Shown here in pieces: positions 47,501-60,100 of a stretch of 64,000 nt of DNA. The translations under genes were made by a program, and so were the position numbers. Every line of letters begins with the position of its first letter. Position 1 is the stretch's first letter. A model generated the notes under the pieces. That model had not been told where the DNA came from, ran no database searches, and saw only the letters and a list, made by a program, of their open reading frames with translations. Source of the DNA: Mansonella perstans (taxonomy: Eukaryota; Nematoda; Chromadorea; Rhabditida; Onchocercidae); the NCBI GenBank assembly GCA_037074765.1, contig JBAMDO010000095.1, positions 62,001 to 126,000 of the forward strand, in the 5' to 3' direction.

Positions 47501-49052
47501 CCTCCAGCTTTATGCTGTAACTTTATATCGTAACTATTAAATTAAAAATATGTGAATTTTTTGATATTTCATAATGTCTCGTAATTTATCAACCCTCTAC
47601 AACACAGTTCAATTTACGGCTTTCACATACTTCCTCCTCCTTATCTGCTCCTTGCTCTCCTGAACTTCTCCGGCTTTCCTACCGTAACCAATAAGCTTTT
47701 AATGTCTGAAATTCTGATATTTCATAGCTACTTGATTTCAATTACAATGATATTTGGACTGTTTGTTTGACGAGAAGCATTAATTTCAATTTTGCTTTTT
47801 AAGATAAGTGTTGGCGAAAGTTCACACAAAAAAGCAAACAGCAAAGGGAAAGTGACAACTTCAGAAAGTATCATTTTAATTTATTCAATTATTTTTTTTG
47901 GCTATTTCTATTAGCAAATTAAAATTTGTCGAATACTCCGTTACGTTATTGATTTTTTTTTTGAGAACAATCAATAAAGCGTCTTTTGAAAGTACCTGAA
48001 ATAGCACTTGCTGACAAATTAGATACCATTATGGTAGATCGGGATGAAGAGCCTGCAATCAAAGCATACTTTGAGGTGAAATCAAAAGAAAGACAAGTTA
48101 AAGGTTACATCTACATGATATGATGACATAGTATTTCAAAATAATGTCAATTTGCTACTATTATAAAATTATTGATTAAAATTCAAAATTAACATCGGTA
48201 TAAATTATTGATTTAGATTAAAAATTAAAATCATTACAAAATTATTAATTCGAATTCAAATGTTTTAGTTAATATTGAAAATATTAATATTGAAATTTAT
48301 TACAATTAAAAAATATCAAAAAAATATCATAAAAATGATGGGTGGATAAGTGTGGTAAGGGTAAAATCTTCGATGATAAATGTTGTTATTGAAAATGTAA
48401 GCTTTTTAAATTCATTATTTGTTAATCAAAACAGAAGAAGAAGAAAAGAAACAAAAGGAAGCGATTAAGTTACACTTAATTAACCTAATAAATCGATCAA
48501 TTGTTTGTTTAAGCTCAAAATTTTGCATGGTAAAATAAACAATTTTTAAATGTGTTAAATTTAAAATATCAAATGGAATGCTTTCAAACATGGATAAATT
48601 ATTTTTTCAAGATATACAAGCTGATATCATTTTTGATACACCATTCCTCTATATGATTGTTAGCAAGTCAAAAGCTGGACGATATCTTGTTGTAAGCATG
48701 GGAAGATTTGTTAGTTTTTTTCGTTTCTTTTTTGAAAATTTTTATGATTTTTCAATTTCAAATTTACTGGAATTGAAGAAATTTTTAAAGTATTGACTTA
48801 GTAATTCTGCATTTAATTGTTTAGGTATTTGCTCAAATTATTTAGTGAATAATTAACAGATAATTTTAATATATCCTATTTCATTGTTAACTTTTACTTT
48901 AGTTTATTTTTTCTTTTTTTGTATTTTATGTTAATTTAAAATAATGAAATGTTTTTAATGCAGATAATTTACAGACAAATATACCAGAAATAAATCCTCT
49001 AGAAAATATGCGTGAGCTAGCAACAGCTGATAATAATAATAATAATAATTGA
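41523..49052 (+). CDS. Divergent serpin with a long insertion (5' end unresolved)
   Basis: Serpin-fold protein; classical serpins trap proteases through a reactive-centre loop. Exons: 41523-41623, 42152-42284, 42850-43031, 43111-43236, 43370-43588, 43661-43758, 43886-43997, 44473-44721, 45035-45107, 45270-45391, 47980-48103, 48435-48506, 48612-48713 and 48964-49052. They give about 600 residues, against the usual 370-400. Serpin landmarks in order: PLIDFGIKLLNE; ISPLQIVRGFAALHILADGK (helix B); ALITSFNSTFYWKAP (strand 3A region); TRVLELDSEIDNFKMYLF; FLKLLNAEKLQKYI (helix I region); VIIPCFSINSPIGLRSVF; and C-terminal FDTPFLYMI then MGRFVN. Between LWDYYHKTKMV and IQADIIFDTPFLYMI lie about 130 residues (exons 45035-48506), about 100 more than normal, charged and lysine/glutamate-rich. 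No canonical hinge is visible. The intron 45392-47979 carries the duplicated gene fragment. A signal peptide was not found. Donors at 48506 and 48713 are weak choices. Confidence 0.75.
42398..42510. repeat. Tandem unit in a serpin intron
   Basis: Three loosely related units around CTGGTCACTTATAAGGAAAT occur in the intron between the second and third serpin exons. Their presence makes a 70-codon frame here, which I treat as non-coding. Confidence 0.55.
45473..46703 (+). repeat. Dispersed duplicated gene fragment, copy 2 (more intact), in serpin intron
   Basis: Homologous to 13489-14509 over about 1 kb. Copy 2 keeps a 101-codon open frame flanked by splice-like sites (see 45828-46132), has 208 extra bases at 46417-46624, and lacks the palindrome seen in copy 1. 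It lies in the sense orientation inside the 2.6-kb serpin intron. Confidence 0.8.
45828..46132 (+). CDS. Possible nested exon, Lys/Gln-rich, unrecognised
   Basis: Between an acceptor-like AAAATCATAG and a donor-like CACAAAG/GTGAAC is a 305-base stretch open in one frame and ending in phase 2. It encodes a basic, Gln/Lys-rich peptide (LTLLAFHKIKLILRTTYRR early; LQQLMKNMRQMQIHQNITRK late). In copy 1 the same frame is broken by two small deletions. I do not recognise the family. It could be an exon of a gene captured by duplication or a chance frame in a repeat. Confidence 0.35.
47219..47498. repeat. CA/TACA microsatellite and poly-A tract
   Basis: TACATACA/CACATACA repeats run from about 47219 to 47307. 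A run of about 23 adenines occupies 47476-47498. Both are in the large serpin intron. Confidence 0.85.
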
Positions 49053-51154
49053 TATATGTATGAAATAATGAAAAATCAGTAAATGAATATTTTATCAAAG
49101 TTGAAAATAAAATTGCTATAATTTGACTGGTAAGAGCTGAAAAATTATTGTTTTCACTATTTCGATCCTTTTTTCTTCTCTCATTTTATATTGCCTTATT
49201 TAGTAATTTTAATAAAATGTTCGTTTATATTTTTAATTCAAGAATCAATATAATACATAATTAATGGATATAAATAGTGATGAAAGAAAACAAAATCGAA
49301 ATTGCATCAATTGCCCTTAGAAAAAAAGAATATTTTTTTTACAATAAATTCTTATAAAACGTGATATTATTTGCTTTAATACAATAACATTGCGCTCACT
49401 TATTTGTTATTCGAAATCGAATTACAGTATAAAATTGCAATATATTTATATTAAAATGATAATATTTCTATTAAATGTAAAAAATAATTTTTTATCAAAT
49501 TTTAGAAGCGAATAATTGAAATTACTTAAATTGCTAATAGTTCGAATAATGAATTATTAAATAGTATTTATTAATATAAGAAATAATGTAACAGAAAATA
49601 ACATGGAAAATGAAAAAAAAAAGACGAAAAAGAAGAAATGCTGTAAATCGAAAATGTAAAATGGTCCATGGATTTTATATAAGTAGCAACTAAGCATTGC
49701 TATACAATTACAGTACTTTATAAAGATGGGAAAGTATAGTATGATGTATGATCATGAAAGATTGATCATTATTGATCATTGCTGAAAAATTTTTCTAAAT
49801 AATACATATTTGATAAGAATTATCATTTGGAATCGTCAAGTTAACGATTGCGATCAATTAGACATTTTTGTATAAAATCCATCCATAGAATCACACTAAA
49901 AATGCTATTACTGTATATAAATGTTAATATAAGTATCGATACGGTAATTCCAACTTTTTAAACTGTAATTGGTCAGTGAAAATTAAAAAGTTGAGTAGAA
50001 TAATGGAATAATGATTTATGTAATTGATAATGATAACGCACTTCCAATCTTTACCTTTTAAAGACATAAGTCTATTGCATAACGTACCTGGATTTAGGCG
50101 ATGCTGGTTTGTTTGGTTTCCTATACCATTGCAGCATTCATTGAAAGTTCTATGGGATGGAGGAATTTGTTGGGAATAAAGATAAGTTGAAGGAATGGAA
50201 GGTCAAGTTAGGTCAAGTTAGTCGATTTAGGATTGGATAAGTTTTATTAGTTGTAATGGATTTCTTTCCAAAGTTTCCTTCCTCCATACATTTAAGGCAA
50301 AAATAGATATGTTAATTCGCCCGCGATCGATCCTAAGATTTGTTTTTTTTTTTTCTCTAAATTACTCATTGTAAATTTTCATTCATTCATATAACTTATC
50401 AAATCGCAGTTCTAAAATACAATGGTGATAAGTGGAATTTTTAAATTGATAAAATGTGAACTGATAATATTGATCTCTTATGATGGGTCGTAGATGATAT
50501 CAATAAAAAGAATTATCATATTATTTGCTAAAATGTAAGCGTCGGAGCAGAACGAATAGTTTTCGGCATTTGAAAGGCTTTCCTAAAAACTTCTCTGTTA
50601 TAGTGCAATTGAATTTATCTATGATTTTCTAAACGTTTTCCACTGTTTTCATTCTCAAATTGAAAAATCATCGCGATTTCTTGATCATTTTAAAATTCTT
50701 CCAAATTCAGAATTGTGAAGCTTTTAAAATTTATGGCAAATGTACGAAACGAAAAGCAACTTACATTTGAAATTATGAAATAAAAAAGTTCCATAAACTT
50801 GATTATCCATAGAATGTGTTATTTCTGACTAGTTCTTCTATTCTTTATGCAAGTAATTGAGTAGTAAAGGACATAGATGTACGTGTATTGAAATATAGGT
50901 GAAAATGATTCCATTACATAAAATAGAGAAGAAAAGTTGTAGGACATATGTGCGGGAAGAAGAAAAGAATCATAGATATTTAATGTTTTCATGTTTTAAA
51001 TGTTTATGTTTGAAGTATATTTAAATGTTGATGTTTATATTTAAATCACTTTCAAGAATTATCGATTTCTTCTTAATTAGGTAGTGTTTTTCAACCATCA
51101 CTTAGCGGTTTTCACAAGGATCAAACAGGAGTGGTGTTGCCGCGATACGGCAAA
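49053..51154. other. Intergenic between serpin and XPO7
   Basis: No gene seen in 2.1 kb. Features are several TGATCATTATTGATCATT-type short repeats near 49749-49783 and a tandem 10-mer at 50200-50219 that forms a DR4-like motif. The XPO7 promoter should be here. Confidence 0.5.
50200..50215 (+). promoter_or_regulatory. DR4-like nuclear receptor motif (tandem AGGTCA)
   Basis: Two perfect AGGTCA half-sites are spaced by AGTT, about 940 bp upstream of the XPO7 ATG. This fits a DR4 nuclear hormone receptor element. It may simply be a tandem duplication of the 10-mer AGGTCAAGTT; function is unproven. Confidence 0.3.
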
Positions 51155-54100
51155 ATGGATACTGAAATACGGGTATCTTTTCTGCTTAATAAATTACGTA
51201 AATAAACTTAAAATTTTGGTGAAATTCTGTTTGCAGCATGAGATGTTTTACCATCACTTTGTTGAAACTTCATTTATAGCTAGGTTGTATTTTAATAATA
51301 ATATAGCATCAAAGAAAATAAGTTTCTTTTGAAGGGTACTTGTGCAGGAGTTGAATCTTCCAAAGAACATTGCTATTAACGGTACTAACATTCGCTATTA
51401 GCATGATAATTGTGAAAAAAACATTCGGATAATTATGGGAAGAATATTCATAAATTCAATTAGATTAAAATTACACTCAAGAAAAATGAACATTGCATTC
51501 ATCTATTTATATGAAATATTAATTTGGTAAATCAAAGAAGGTTTTTTATAGGCGCTTGACAATTTATGTAAGATATTGTATGAAAGTATTGACGGTACGA
51601 GAAGACTTGAAGCCGAACAAAATTTAGCCGAACTGACGTCCTCTCCCGATTGCTTGAGACGATGTATGTTACTCCTTCAAAGCGGAACTGTACGTTATAT
51701 TTATTTTAATTTAAAAGTAGCATAATGAGCTTAAAGCGTAAATTGAATTCTGTGTTTTCTCAAAGACGAAACGGTTTCCTGTTTGCACAAAATTTTTGAT
51801 ACAGAGGAAAGCTTTTCTGAAAATATAAATCCCAATAAGATGTAAAATTCTTTCCTCTAACCTTTCAATCTTAAGTTCTTTACTGTTATTCAAGTTTTGC
51901 AATTTTGATTTAACTTTTTATTTATAATGGGTTTTTATTTACATGTTCATTAGGATTTGAATGAAGACTCTCATTTTATTTGTTGCCCTTTATCGTGTCA
52001 TTTGTTTTGTTCCTTAGTTTTATCATTTTATTATTAATTTACGTTTTGATTATTGAAACCACTGTTTCAGGCACCGTTCGCTCATATGGTTGCCAGCAAT
52101 ACACTGATGAAGTTACTTAGTTCAAAGATTGGCGTGTCTTTGCAGCAGCGATTAGAATTGAGTAGATTTTTCGTCACATGATTTTAAAAATTTAATCTTC
52201 AGATGGATAGTTTAATCTTCAAGTGGGAGGAACAGTATTGTTTCTTTCATAATATCTTATTTTGAGATTCAATCAATCCGAACTATGCATCACTCCCAAT
52301 TGAAAACTGCTGTAACTAGCAGATGATAAAATAAGAAATATCGTATTGTAAAATAAACGAGATTTTCACTAATATGTTTGGGTTTCCTTAAAAATCCTCA
52401 CAATATTTATATACTTGTCACCCACACCACTTTTGCCGTATTTTAGTTAGAGTTCGGGTACAATTCATGGAAAAGATTGACGAATGTTGGTTTCTAATGT
52501 CTCCAAACTTAAGAAAGTGCATTTCACTTTTGACTGTGTCTGTTATTTCACGATTTTAGATACATATTTGCTTCATTATTTGGATGAACGGTCAGCGGCA
52601 TTGCCACCATTTGTGCTTTCTTCGCTCTATCAGCTGTTTGCCAGAATAACAAAGCTCGGTTGGCATGATTATGATATGGACAGCCAAACTTTTCCATTCC
52701 GTGAACCAGTTTCCACAATCATTAAACTTGCAGAAGTAGGTATTAGCTCAATTTTTCTCGTGCAATAATATCTTTCCTACTTCTGTTTATTAGAGAAAAT
52801 CTGAGTATTTGTAGCCGAAAAGGAAATAAACTAAGCGACTGTTTGAAAGCATGATATAAGCTAACAAGCTGCAGTTTTTTGTTTGAGCATATTTTGTTTA
52901 AGAATGATGTGAAAAGTATTCTGTTTTTTCAGAAGAATTCAGATAAGGGTTTGTTGGCCGTTCAATTATTGGCAGTGTTAGTATCAGACATCAATTCGGT
53001 GAGTTTTCCTAAAGTTCGAACATTTATATCATTACAAATTGTTTCAGGAAGTTTCGAGACTAAATGCCCTCTCTAATTCTAACTGTAGATGTTATCAATG
53101 AGCTATGAAACGGTACTTAGCATAAATTTGCCAGAAGTTGTAAATCGACATAATTTTTTAAATGATTAGTCTAGTAAGAAGTAATGTTTTAAAGCATTCA
53201 TTTTCAGGCCACTGGTTTTGAAACAATCACGAAGCAGAGAAAGACTGCGTCAAGTTTCCGTGATGGATACTTATTCGACATATTTGAATTGTCAACATCA
53301 ATGCTTCGAAAAACTGTGAGTAGTGGTAGGACAGGTGAGAGAGAGGTATGTAATTATTAAATTAATACAACAAAATTTAAATTTACCACTTTAAAAATGA
53401 CCCAGTTCTTGTAGCTTAATATTAGCGAGATGAATTGATAGTAGTTATATTATTACTAATTATATTGTTAATTATAATATCAGCTGAACTGTATTATTTT
53501 GCGAATTTGTTCGATGCTTTTTATGTGCGTATCTCATTTCCTACTCATAGCAAAATAATTTATCATTTAATCTAATCTGAGAACTCAAATAATTGAACTT
53601 CAAGGTTACGAGGTTAATTTTTCAAATTCACTCCTTTTTTTAGCTTTCAACAGTTAATAGCTTGTTGCAACTTTCTCTGAATTGCCTTTCTTTTGATTTC
53701 ATCGGTAGCTTAGCGGATGAAACAAATGATGATAATGCAACCGTTCAAGTACCGACGCTATGGAGGCTAGGTAATTTTTCGTATTACTCGACATAAAAAA
53801 ATTATAATGAGAATTATTCTATCTTGACTGCCTCTCTCCCCTTAATTTTCTAGGCTTCAGTAAGGCTTATAACGATTGTTAGCATATTCATATTTCTTCC
53901 GACTGTAATATGCTTCTCCTTTGATTTTCCATATAGCTATATCCTAAGAGATTGTTGGGCACTGTTTTTTTTTTTTTTTTTTTTTTTTTTGAAAAAACTT
54001 TATTTTTTTAAAAGTGTATTGCCCTTCATAAAAGAAGCAACATTCACTATTTTAGCATTTACGGATGGTGAATTAATAACAATGTTTTTTCGCTTGTACA

Positions 54101-57100
54101 ACGAATTACCCATTGAATTGACAACACGCGTGTTGCAAAATATTGTTCAATTGAGCTCCCTTCGACGAACTTTGTTTTCAAATCCAGAACGACAGACATA
54201 TTTGACGCACATTGTCAAAGGTGTTAAAGGAATCATGGAACAGCCAGATAAACTTCGACAACAGGTATTGTTGAGAAATGTTGCATACTTTAATCGTAAT
54301 TGCATTCGATCATTGTTAATGACCATGTATTTAGTCCTGTATGGGCAATGTATTTTTAACATTTTAATTTTGTTATTATTGAGTCATCAAACTATCTTTG
54401 TTAATATCCAAGATCTCACATGAATAAATCTTTTGATTAGTCTTCGGTTATTTTTATAGTCTTTGGTTATTTTTTTTAGTTTTTGGTTATATATATTTTC
54501 AGGAAAGTTTCCACGAATTTTGCCGCATTGTATCGCGCTTGAAAGGTAATTATCAGTTGATTGAGCTGATGAAAGTTGAGGAATATCCTACAGTTATCGC
54601 GCTTTTGGCGGATTTCACTGAGCAAAGTTTGCGGGTAAGTTTTGATATCCTGTATTTATGCTCCCCGATACACTTTTATTTTGATTCACTGATTACGTGG
54701 CAGTAACTTTTATAAATTTTCGGAAATTTCCACCTGCGGTAATTTAAAGCTGTGTACCGGAGAATGTACTTTGTGTCCTGTCAGAAAATCAAGCAATTCG
54801 GAATAATTTCACTATCTCGATCGAAAGTTCAGTGTGTTCAGTAAGCTTCTATAAGCTTCAAAAAAAATTTTCATTTCAGGCTTATGAATTCTCAGCAAAT
54901 AGTACCTACTACTTATTATCGTTTTGGCAACGTATGGTTTCATCGGTACCGTATGTGAAAGCTGCGGATCCACACCTGCTCAATTTGTACTGTCCTAAAA
55001 TTACTGCTACTTACGTGGAAAGTCGTTTGCAATATGCGCGAGCTGTGGCAAGGTTCATTTATCTGTTTTTTCATTAGCCTAGTGTAAACTTATTTAATGC
55101 GCGTTTTGATTAGCACTGCATAACGGCATTGAATAAGGTGCCCTTCTTTGATTAAACTCTTTTTTTAAAAAAGGATTAGGATCGGTGAATAGTGGGGAAG
55201 AGAAAGCAGGTGGTTTTCAAATTGAAGAAGAACATGGCTTAGTTCAAAAAATAGAAGTGTTTTTGCAATAGCTATGACTTTCAAGAGAGAAACTGAAGCT
55301 GGTTGTATAAATAGTTCAGTTTTATTGCTTTTTGATTCCATTGCTTCATGTGTTTTTTTATCAAGAAAATTTTTGATAGGGTTTCTGACACTTAAGTTTT
55401 CAATAAATCTCGTTTTTAATTCCAAAAGATCTTGTTCTAAGTCATCTATTATTGTTGTATCATTTTTAGATGTATAAGATGTATAAACTTCTCTATATTT
55501 TTGAATATTTACAGGGGTGATATAGGTGACGATCCTTTAGATGACCAAGGTGCTATACAGCAAGTTATGGAACAAATTGCTATCATTTGTCGTTGTGAAT
55601 ATGAAAAATCAGCAGAATTAATTATACGCTTATTTGATCATGACTATACAATATACGAGCGTTCAGCCAGTAATCCGCCGGTATGATTTATGTAAAATTC
55701 AATTTCGAAACTATTATGAAATTAGTAAGTTTATGAAATTTTACTGAATTTTCAAATTTAGCTAAAACTTAAATTAAAATCAGCAAATTTAACTTCGATT
55801 ATGTTTATATGTTTGACGGTATGCTCTGGATATCTTTTTCAAATAAAAGGTAAAGCGTTCAGCGAGAGCATCGCTATGGAAAATAAGATGCTTTTAATTT
55901 TAGTCAGCTGAAGCACGTGAGTCAGTAGCTTGTTTGACGTGGTTAGTAATGATAATTGGAGCATCAATTCAAGGTCGAGCATCATACAGTAACTGCGAAG
56001 AGCATGACGTCGTTGATGGAAATCTGATTTGCAGGCTAGTCCTTTGCGTCCGTTTTTTTAGCTGTTGATTTTTTTGGATATGCACTGTTCACTATAAATT
56101 AGCAATGATTCTTTACTTGGGCAGAAATTCGGAAGTTGCGAAAAACTATTGGAGTTTCTTCCTTACAGAGCGGACAAAAAACAAATAACTGACTTCTTCT
56201 GTGTTGACGTTATGTTTTTCTGATCTTCACTCTGCAGATCTTCTTTGTTTCAGTGCTTTAGAAATTAATTTAAACAAAACCTTCGTAAGGGTGAAATTTC
56301 GGGTAACTTTCATTTCTTACAAAATTTTCTTTAGGGTATTGAAACTTATGGAATTATCGGATTCACGACTTTCAGCTGGCATGCCAGGGAATTTTAAGCT
56401 TGAGGTGGCTTATTTGTATATGTTAGATCAATTTCGAAAGATTTATGTTAGTGATCAGATCCAGAAAATTAGTAAAGTGTACGATCAACTCGAGAAGAAT
56501 CTCGGTTTACAAGATGAAACTGCTGTAATTACTATATATGCTCGTAAAATGTAAGTTTTTTATGTATTAAAATTGTTGATTAGAGAAAAGCTTAAAACGG
56601 AAGTCATTATTTGAAGTTAATTGTTTTGCGAAACTTCCATGCAGTTTTTTGTAGTGCCTTTATCGCCATTAATGCTACCTCATTTGACAAAACCCTGTGC
56701 TTTCCTCCTTCCCTCCCTCCATGCTATGAAAGAAACTCATTCGAACCATTCAATTGATTTTCTGTTTTTTCCCATGTTTTAAATGCTCGATATCATCTTA
56801 TTCATTTCAGTATATATATTATTATTTTATTTCATCTAAGTATGTAATTAAATGTTAAGCAACATTCCATACTAATGAATAAGCAATAAAATTGCAATTA
56901 TTGCAGTATCACGAATCTGAAATATTGGGGAGCAGAGGAGAAGCTTGTAGACGACAGTTTAGTGCTGCTTAACGAACTTTCACTCGGTTTTTCAGCTGGT
57001 CGTCGCTTGATGCGATTACCTGACATACAATTACTGTTAAATAATCATTCGGTTTGTGTTATTTTCTGCTTTGATTGACTTTTTAATAAGTTTGATAAAG

Positions 57101-60100
57101 GATGCTAAAAAGGAAGATTTTGTGTTTCATAGATTTTAATTTGCTAATTGAAATGCGATGCGAATAAATGAAGCTGGATAGCACATGTTTATACATAAGA
57201 CAGGTAATGTAGTCGTAGTGACAAAAGATAAGGAATAGCTTGAACTAAGCAAACCAAAGTTAGCATAATAATTTATCGGTGCGAAATATAATTTTAAATA
57301 TGTGACCGATTTTTGTGCCGGTAATTTTAATTTTTTACATAATCTCCGGTCAAAAATTGTTACTTTATTTCATAAGCTTCAATCAGTTTCATTCTTTAGT
57401 GTGAGCATTTCTCATTTTTGTCCTCGGAAGCCGATCTGATGACAATGCGATCACGGACAACATTTTATGCTTCGTTAATGCGATTGTTATGCTTGGATTT
57501 AAATGACAACGATACAACGTTTTATTCATTCATGCAACCTTTAACAGGTTCCTTTCCTTTGTTTTTGCCTAGTTAGAGGAGTGTATGATTATTTGTAAAC
57601 CATCGATTTTTGAAATAAAATTTTATTTTGTGAAGTATGATAACTGAAATAATAAATGTGTGTCATGACAAAAAACTTTGGATAAGTACAGAAGTCTTTT
57701 TTTCCAATATAACAATTTTAAAATAGAGTTCTGAATTGAAGTTTACTGAACTTGAAACGATGTAGTATTTTTGTTTACTTAAAACAATAATCCTTTCATT
57801 TCGTTGCAAATCATATGACTTCTTTCACTATACAGCTATTACTTAATGCAAGCAGAGATAATAAATCATTTTAATATACACCAGTTTATCACGTGATGTT
57901 TTCTAGAACTCTCTACTACCATTATTTGCTATTAGAGTGTGTTAACAGTTTGCTAAAGTTTTGGAAAATTAAATAAAAACTGCATAATAAAGATTTCTGA
58001 AGTTTTGGCGAATTGAATAAATCGAATAATGGTGATGTAATTTCAAAATGTTTAATTAACATCTTGTTGATATTTTTTTGTCATAGCTTTGAGGCTTATA
58101 GTTTAACCTAACATCTTAATAAAAGGCTTATTCTTAGAATACAGATGAGCATTATTATCGAATATTCTTATTTTACTCGTTAATAAATTGGATTTTAGAT
58201 GTTGTACGCGAAATTTATGATGTTTTTGCGATGAGTGCACCAACGGTTGATCAGGAACGTGTTAAGGTGTGTTTAATTTAATGTGCATTAAATTTTTAGT
58301 CGACAAGAGTGAAGCTTTTCCAAAGATATGTTCTTATGTAATTTTGCTCGTTTTGCATTCCTGACATAGTATTGTGGGAGTGAAAGCTATAGAATAGATT
58401 CAAACCTTCGAGAAGTCAGCATTAGAATCGATTAAGTTACAAAGTTCTTATGGATTGTCTATTATCGGAATATAGATTTGTTCATTATGATTTCCTCATG
58501 ACATTTTGTAGCGTGCTGTTGTTGGTCTTTGTCGGGATCTTCGAGGAATTTCGACAGCATGTCATACGAAATATGTTTTTTCAATGTTATTCGACTGGAT
58601 GTAAGTTTCAAATGTAATTTGTAGTTTCTGAATGATAACCAAAGTGCAGTAGAGATACGGCAGTCTGAAAAATCATTGTTTATCAAATAGAGTAATATGT
58701 GAGGCATTTTGTCACATTCTTAATCGTAAAAAGTGTCGCAGGAGCTATGAAAGCGAAATTGTGATAATCCAATTTTTGCATTATTAAATTCAGAGAAAAG
58801 GGTTCAGACATCTTATTCTTCATAATAAGATATGCGAATAAGCATAACTTATTCTTTATCAACTCAGAACTTTTCCGCTTTAATTTTAATAAAAAGCATA
58901 GTTAATTGATGACATAAATGCGGAAAAAAAGTAATGAACGGAAATTATTTCTGAAAGCTAAGAGAAATAATTAAGCTTGTGTGAGTGTAATTTTTTAGTG
59001 TTCACATGCAAACAATAAAAAATTCGAGTAAGCGTACATAGATAGAACAGACTGAAAATATCTTTGATTAAAGTTTATTCCTCAGTTTGAAACTGCAAAA
59101 ATCAGTTTCCTTGATTGATTTCATGCCATAGCTTCTCTTATTTTTTAGGCTATTTGAAGACATGAGATGCAGTGATTCAGAAATTTCAGGTACCCAAATG
59201 TCTTTTCAATTTTGCTTCAATCAGTGGATGTTTGGGCGGATTGCACGGAAGTAGTCAGTCCAATACTAAAATTGCTAGTTGAATTATGCCAAAATCGTCA
59301 ACAGCGATTACAGTTTGAGATGTCATCATGTAGTGCTGTATTGTTATTTCGGGAAGTATCAAAAATCATTTGCACATACGGTTAGTAGATTTTAAGGTGC
59401 ACGAAGTTTCCAATATTGTCTTGAACACAAATTAAATCTTTTTCTTTTTAACAATTTCATAGATGGATTGCATGGCCTCTGATATCTGGAACTTTTTTTT
59501 CGCGTACTGAATTGAAATGAATGTTCACGATATAATCTCTTTTTACCATTTGTTCTTTAGGTACAAGGATGCTAGCACTGCCGAAAGTAGTTTCTGAAAA
59601 TGCTTATAAGCAAAGATATAAAAATATTAGTACCATTTTTGCTGTACTGAAAATGGCTTTAAGCGGCTCGTATATTCCATTTGGTGTATTCCGATTATAT
59701 GGTGACACATGTCTCCAAGATGCTTTAGCGATGTTTGTGAAGCTTCTCGTGTATATACCAGAGGACGAATTTCATGTAAGTCTTGTGAGAAATACTGAAC
59801 TTCTTCAATTTAGTTTCTACGTCCAATGGTTGGCTACAAATACTTTTTGCCAACACTTGATACAAATAGTTTTGTTTTGATGGAAAGCTTATGGAAAATA
59901 TAAATTTGTGATCAAATATTCATCGAGAAATTGTGCGCTCATTAAAAATATTCTTCAAAATGGTTTTTAGACCAATTTATTGGAAAACAGAACTGTTTTA
60001 GACTATTTCATTGGAAAGCATAAGCCTTTTGAAGATTACTTTAACTTGTTGTTGGCGTTCCATTCGTTTGATTTTCCTTTTAATTGATTTTCCCCTTAAT

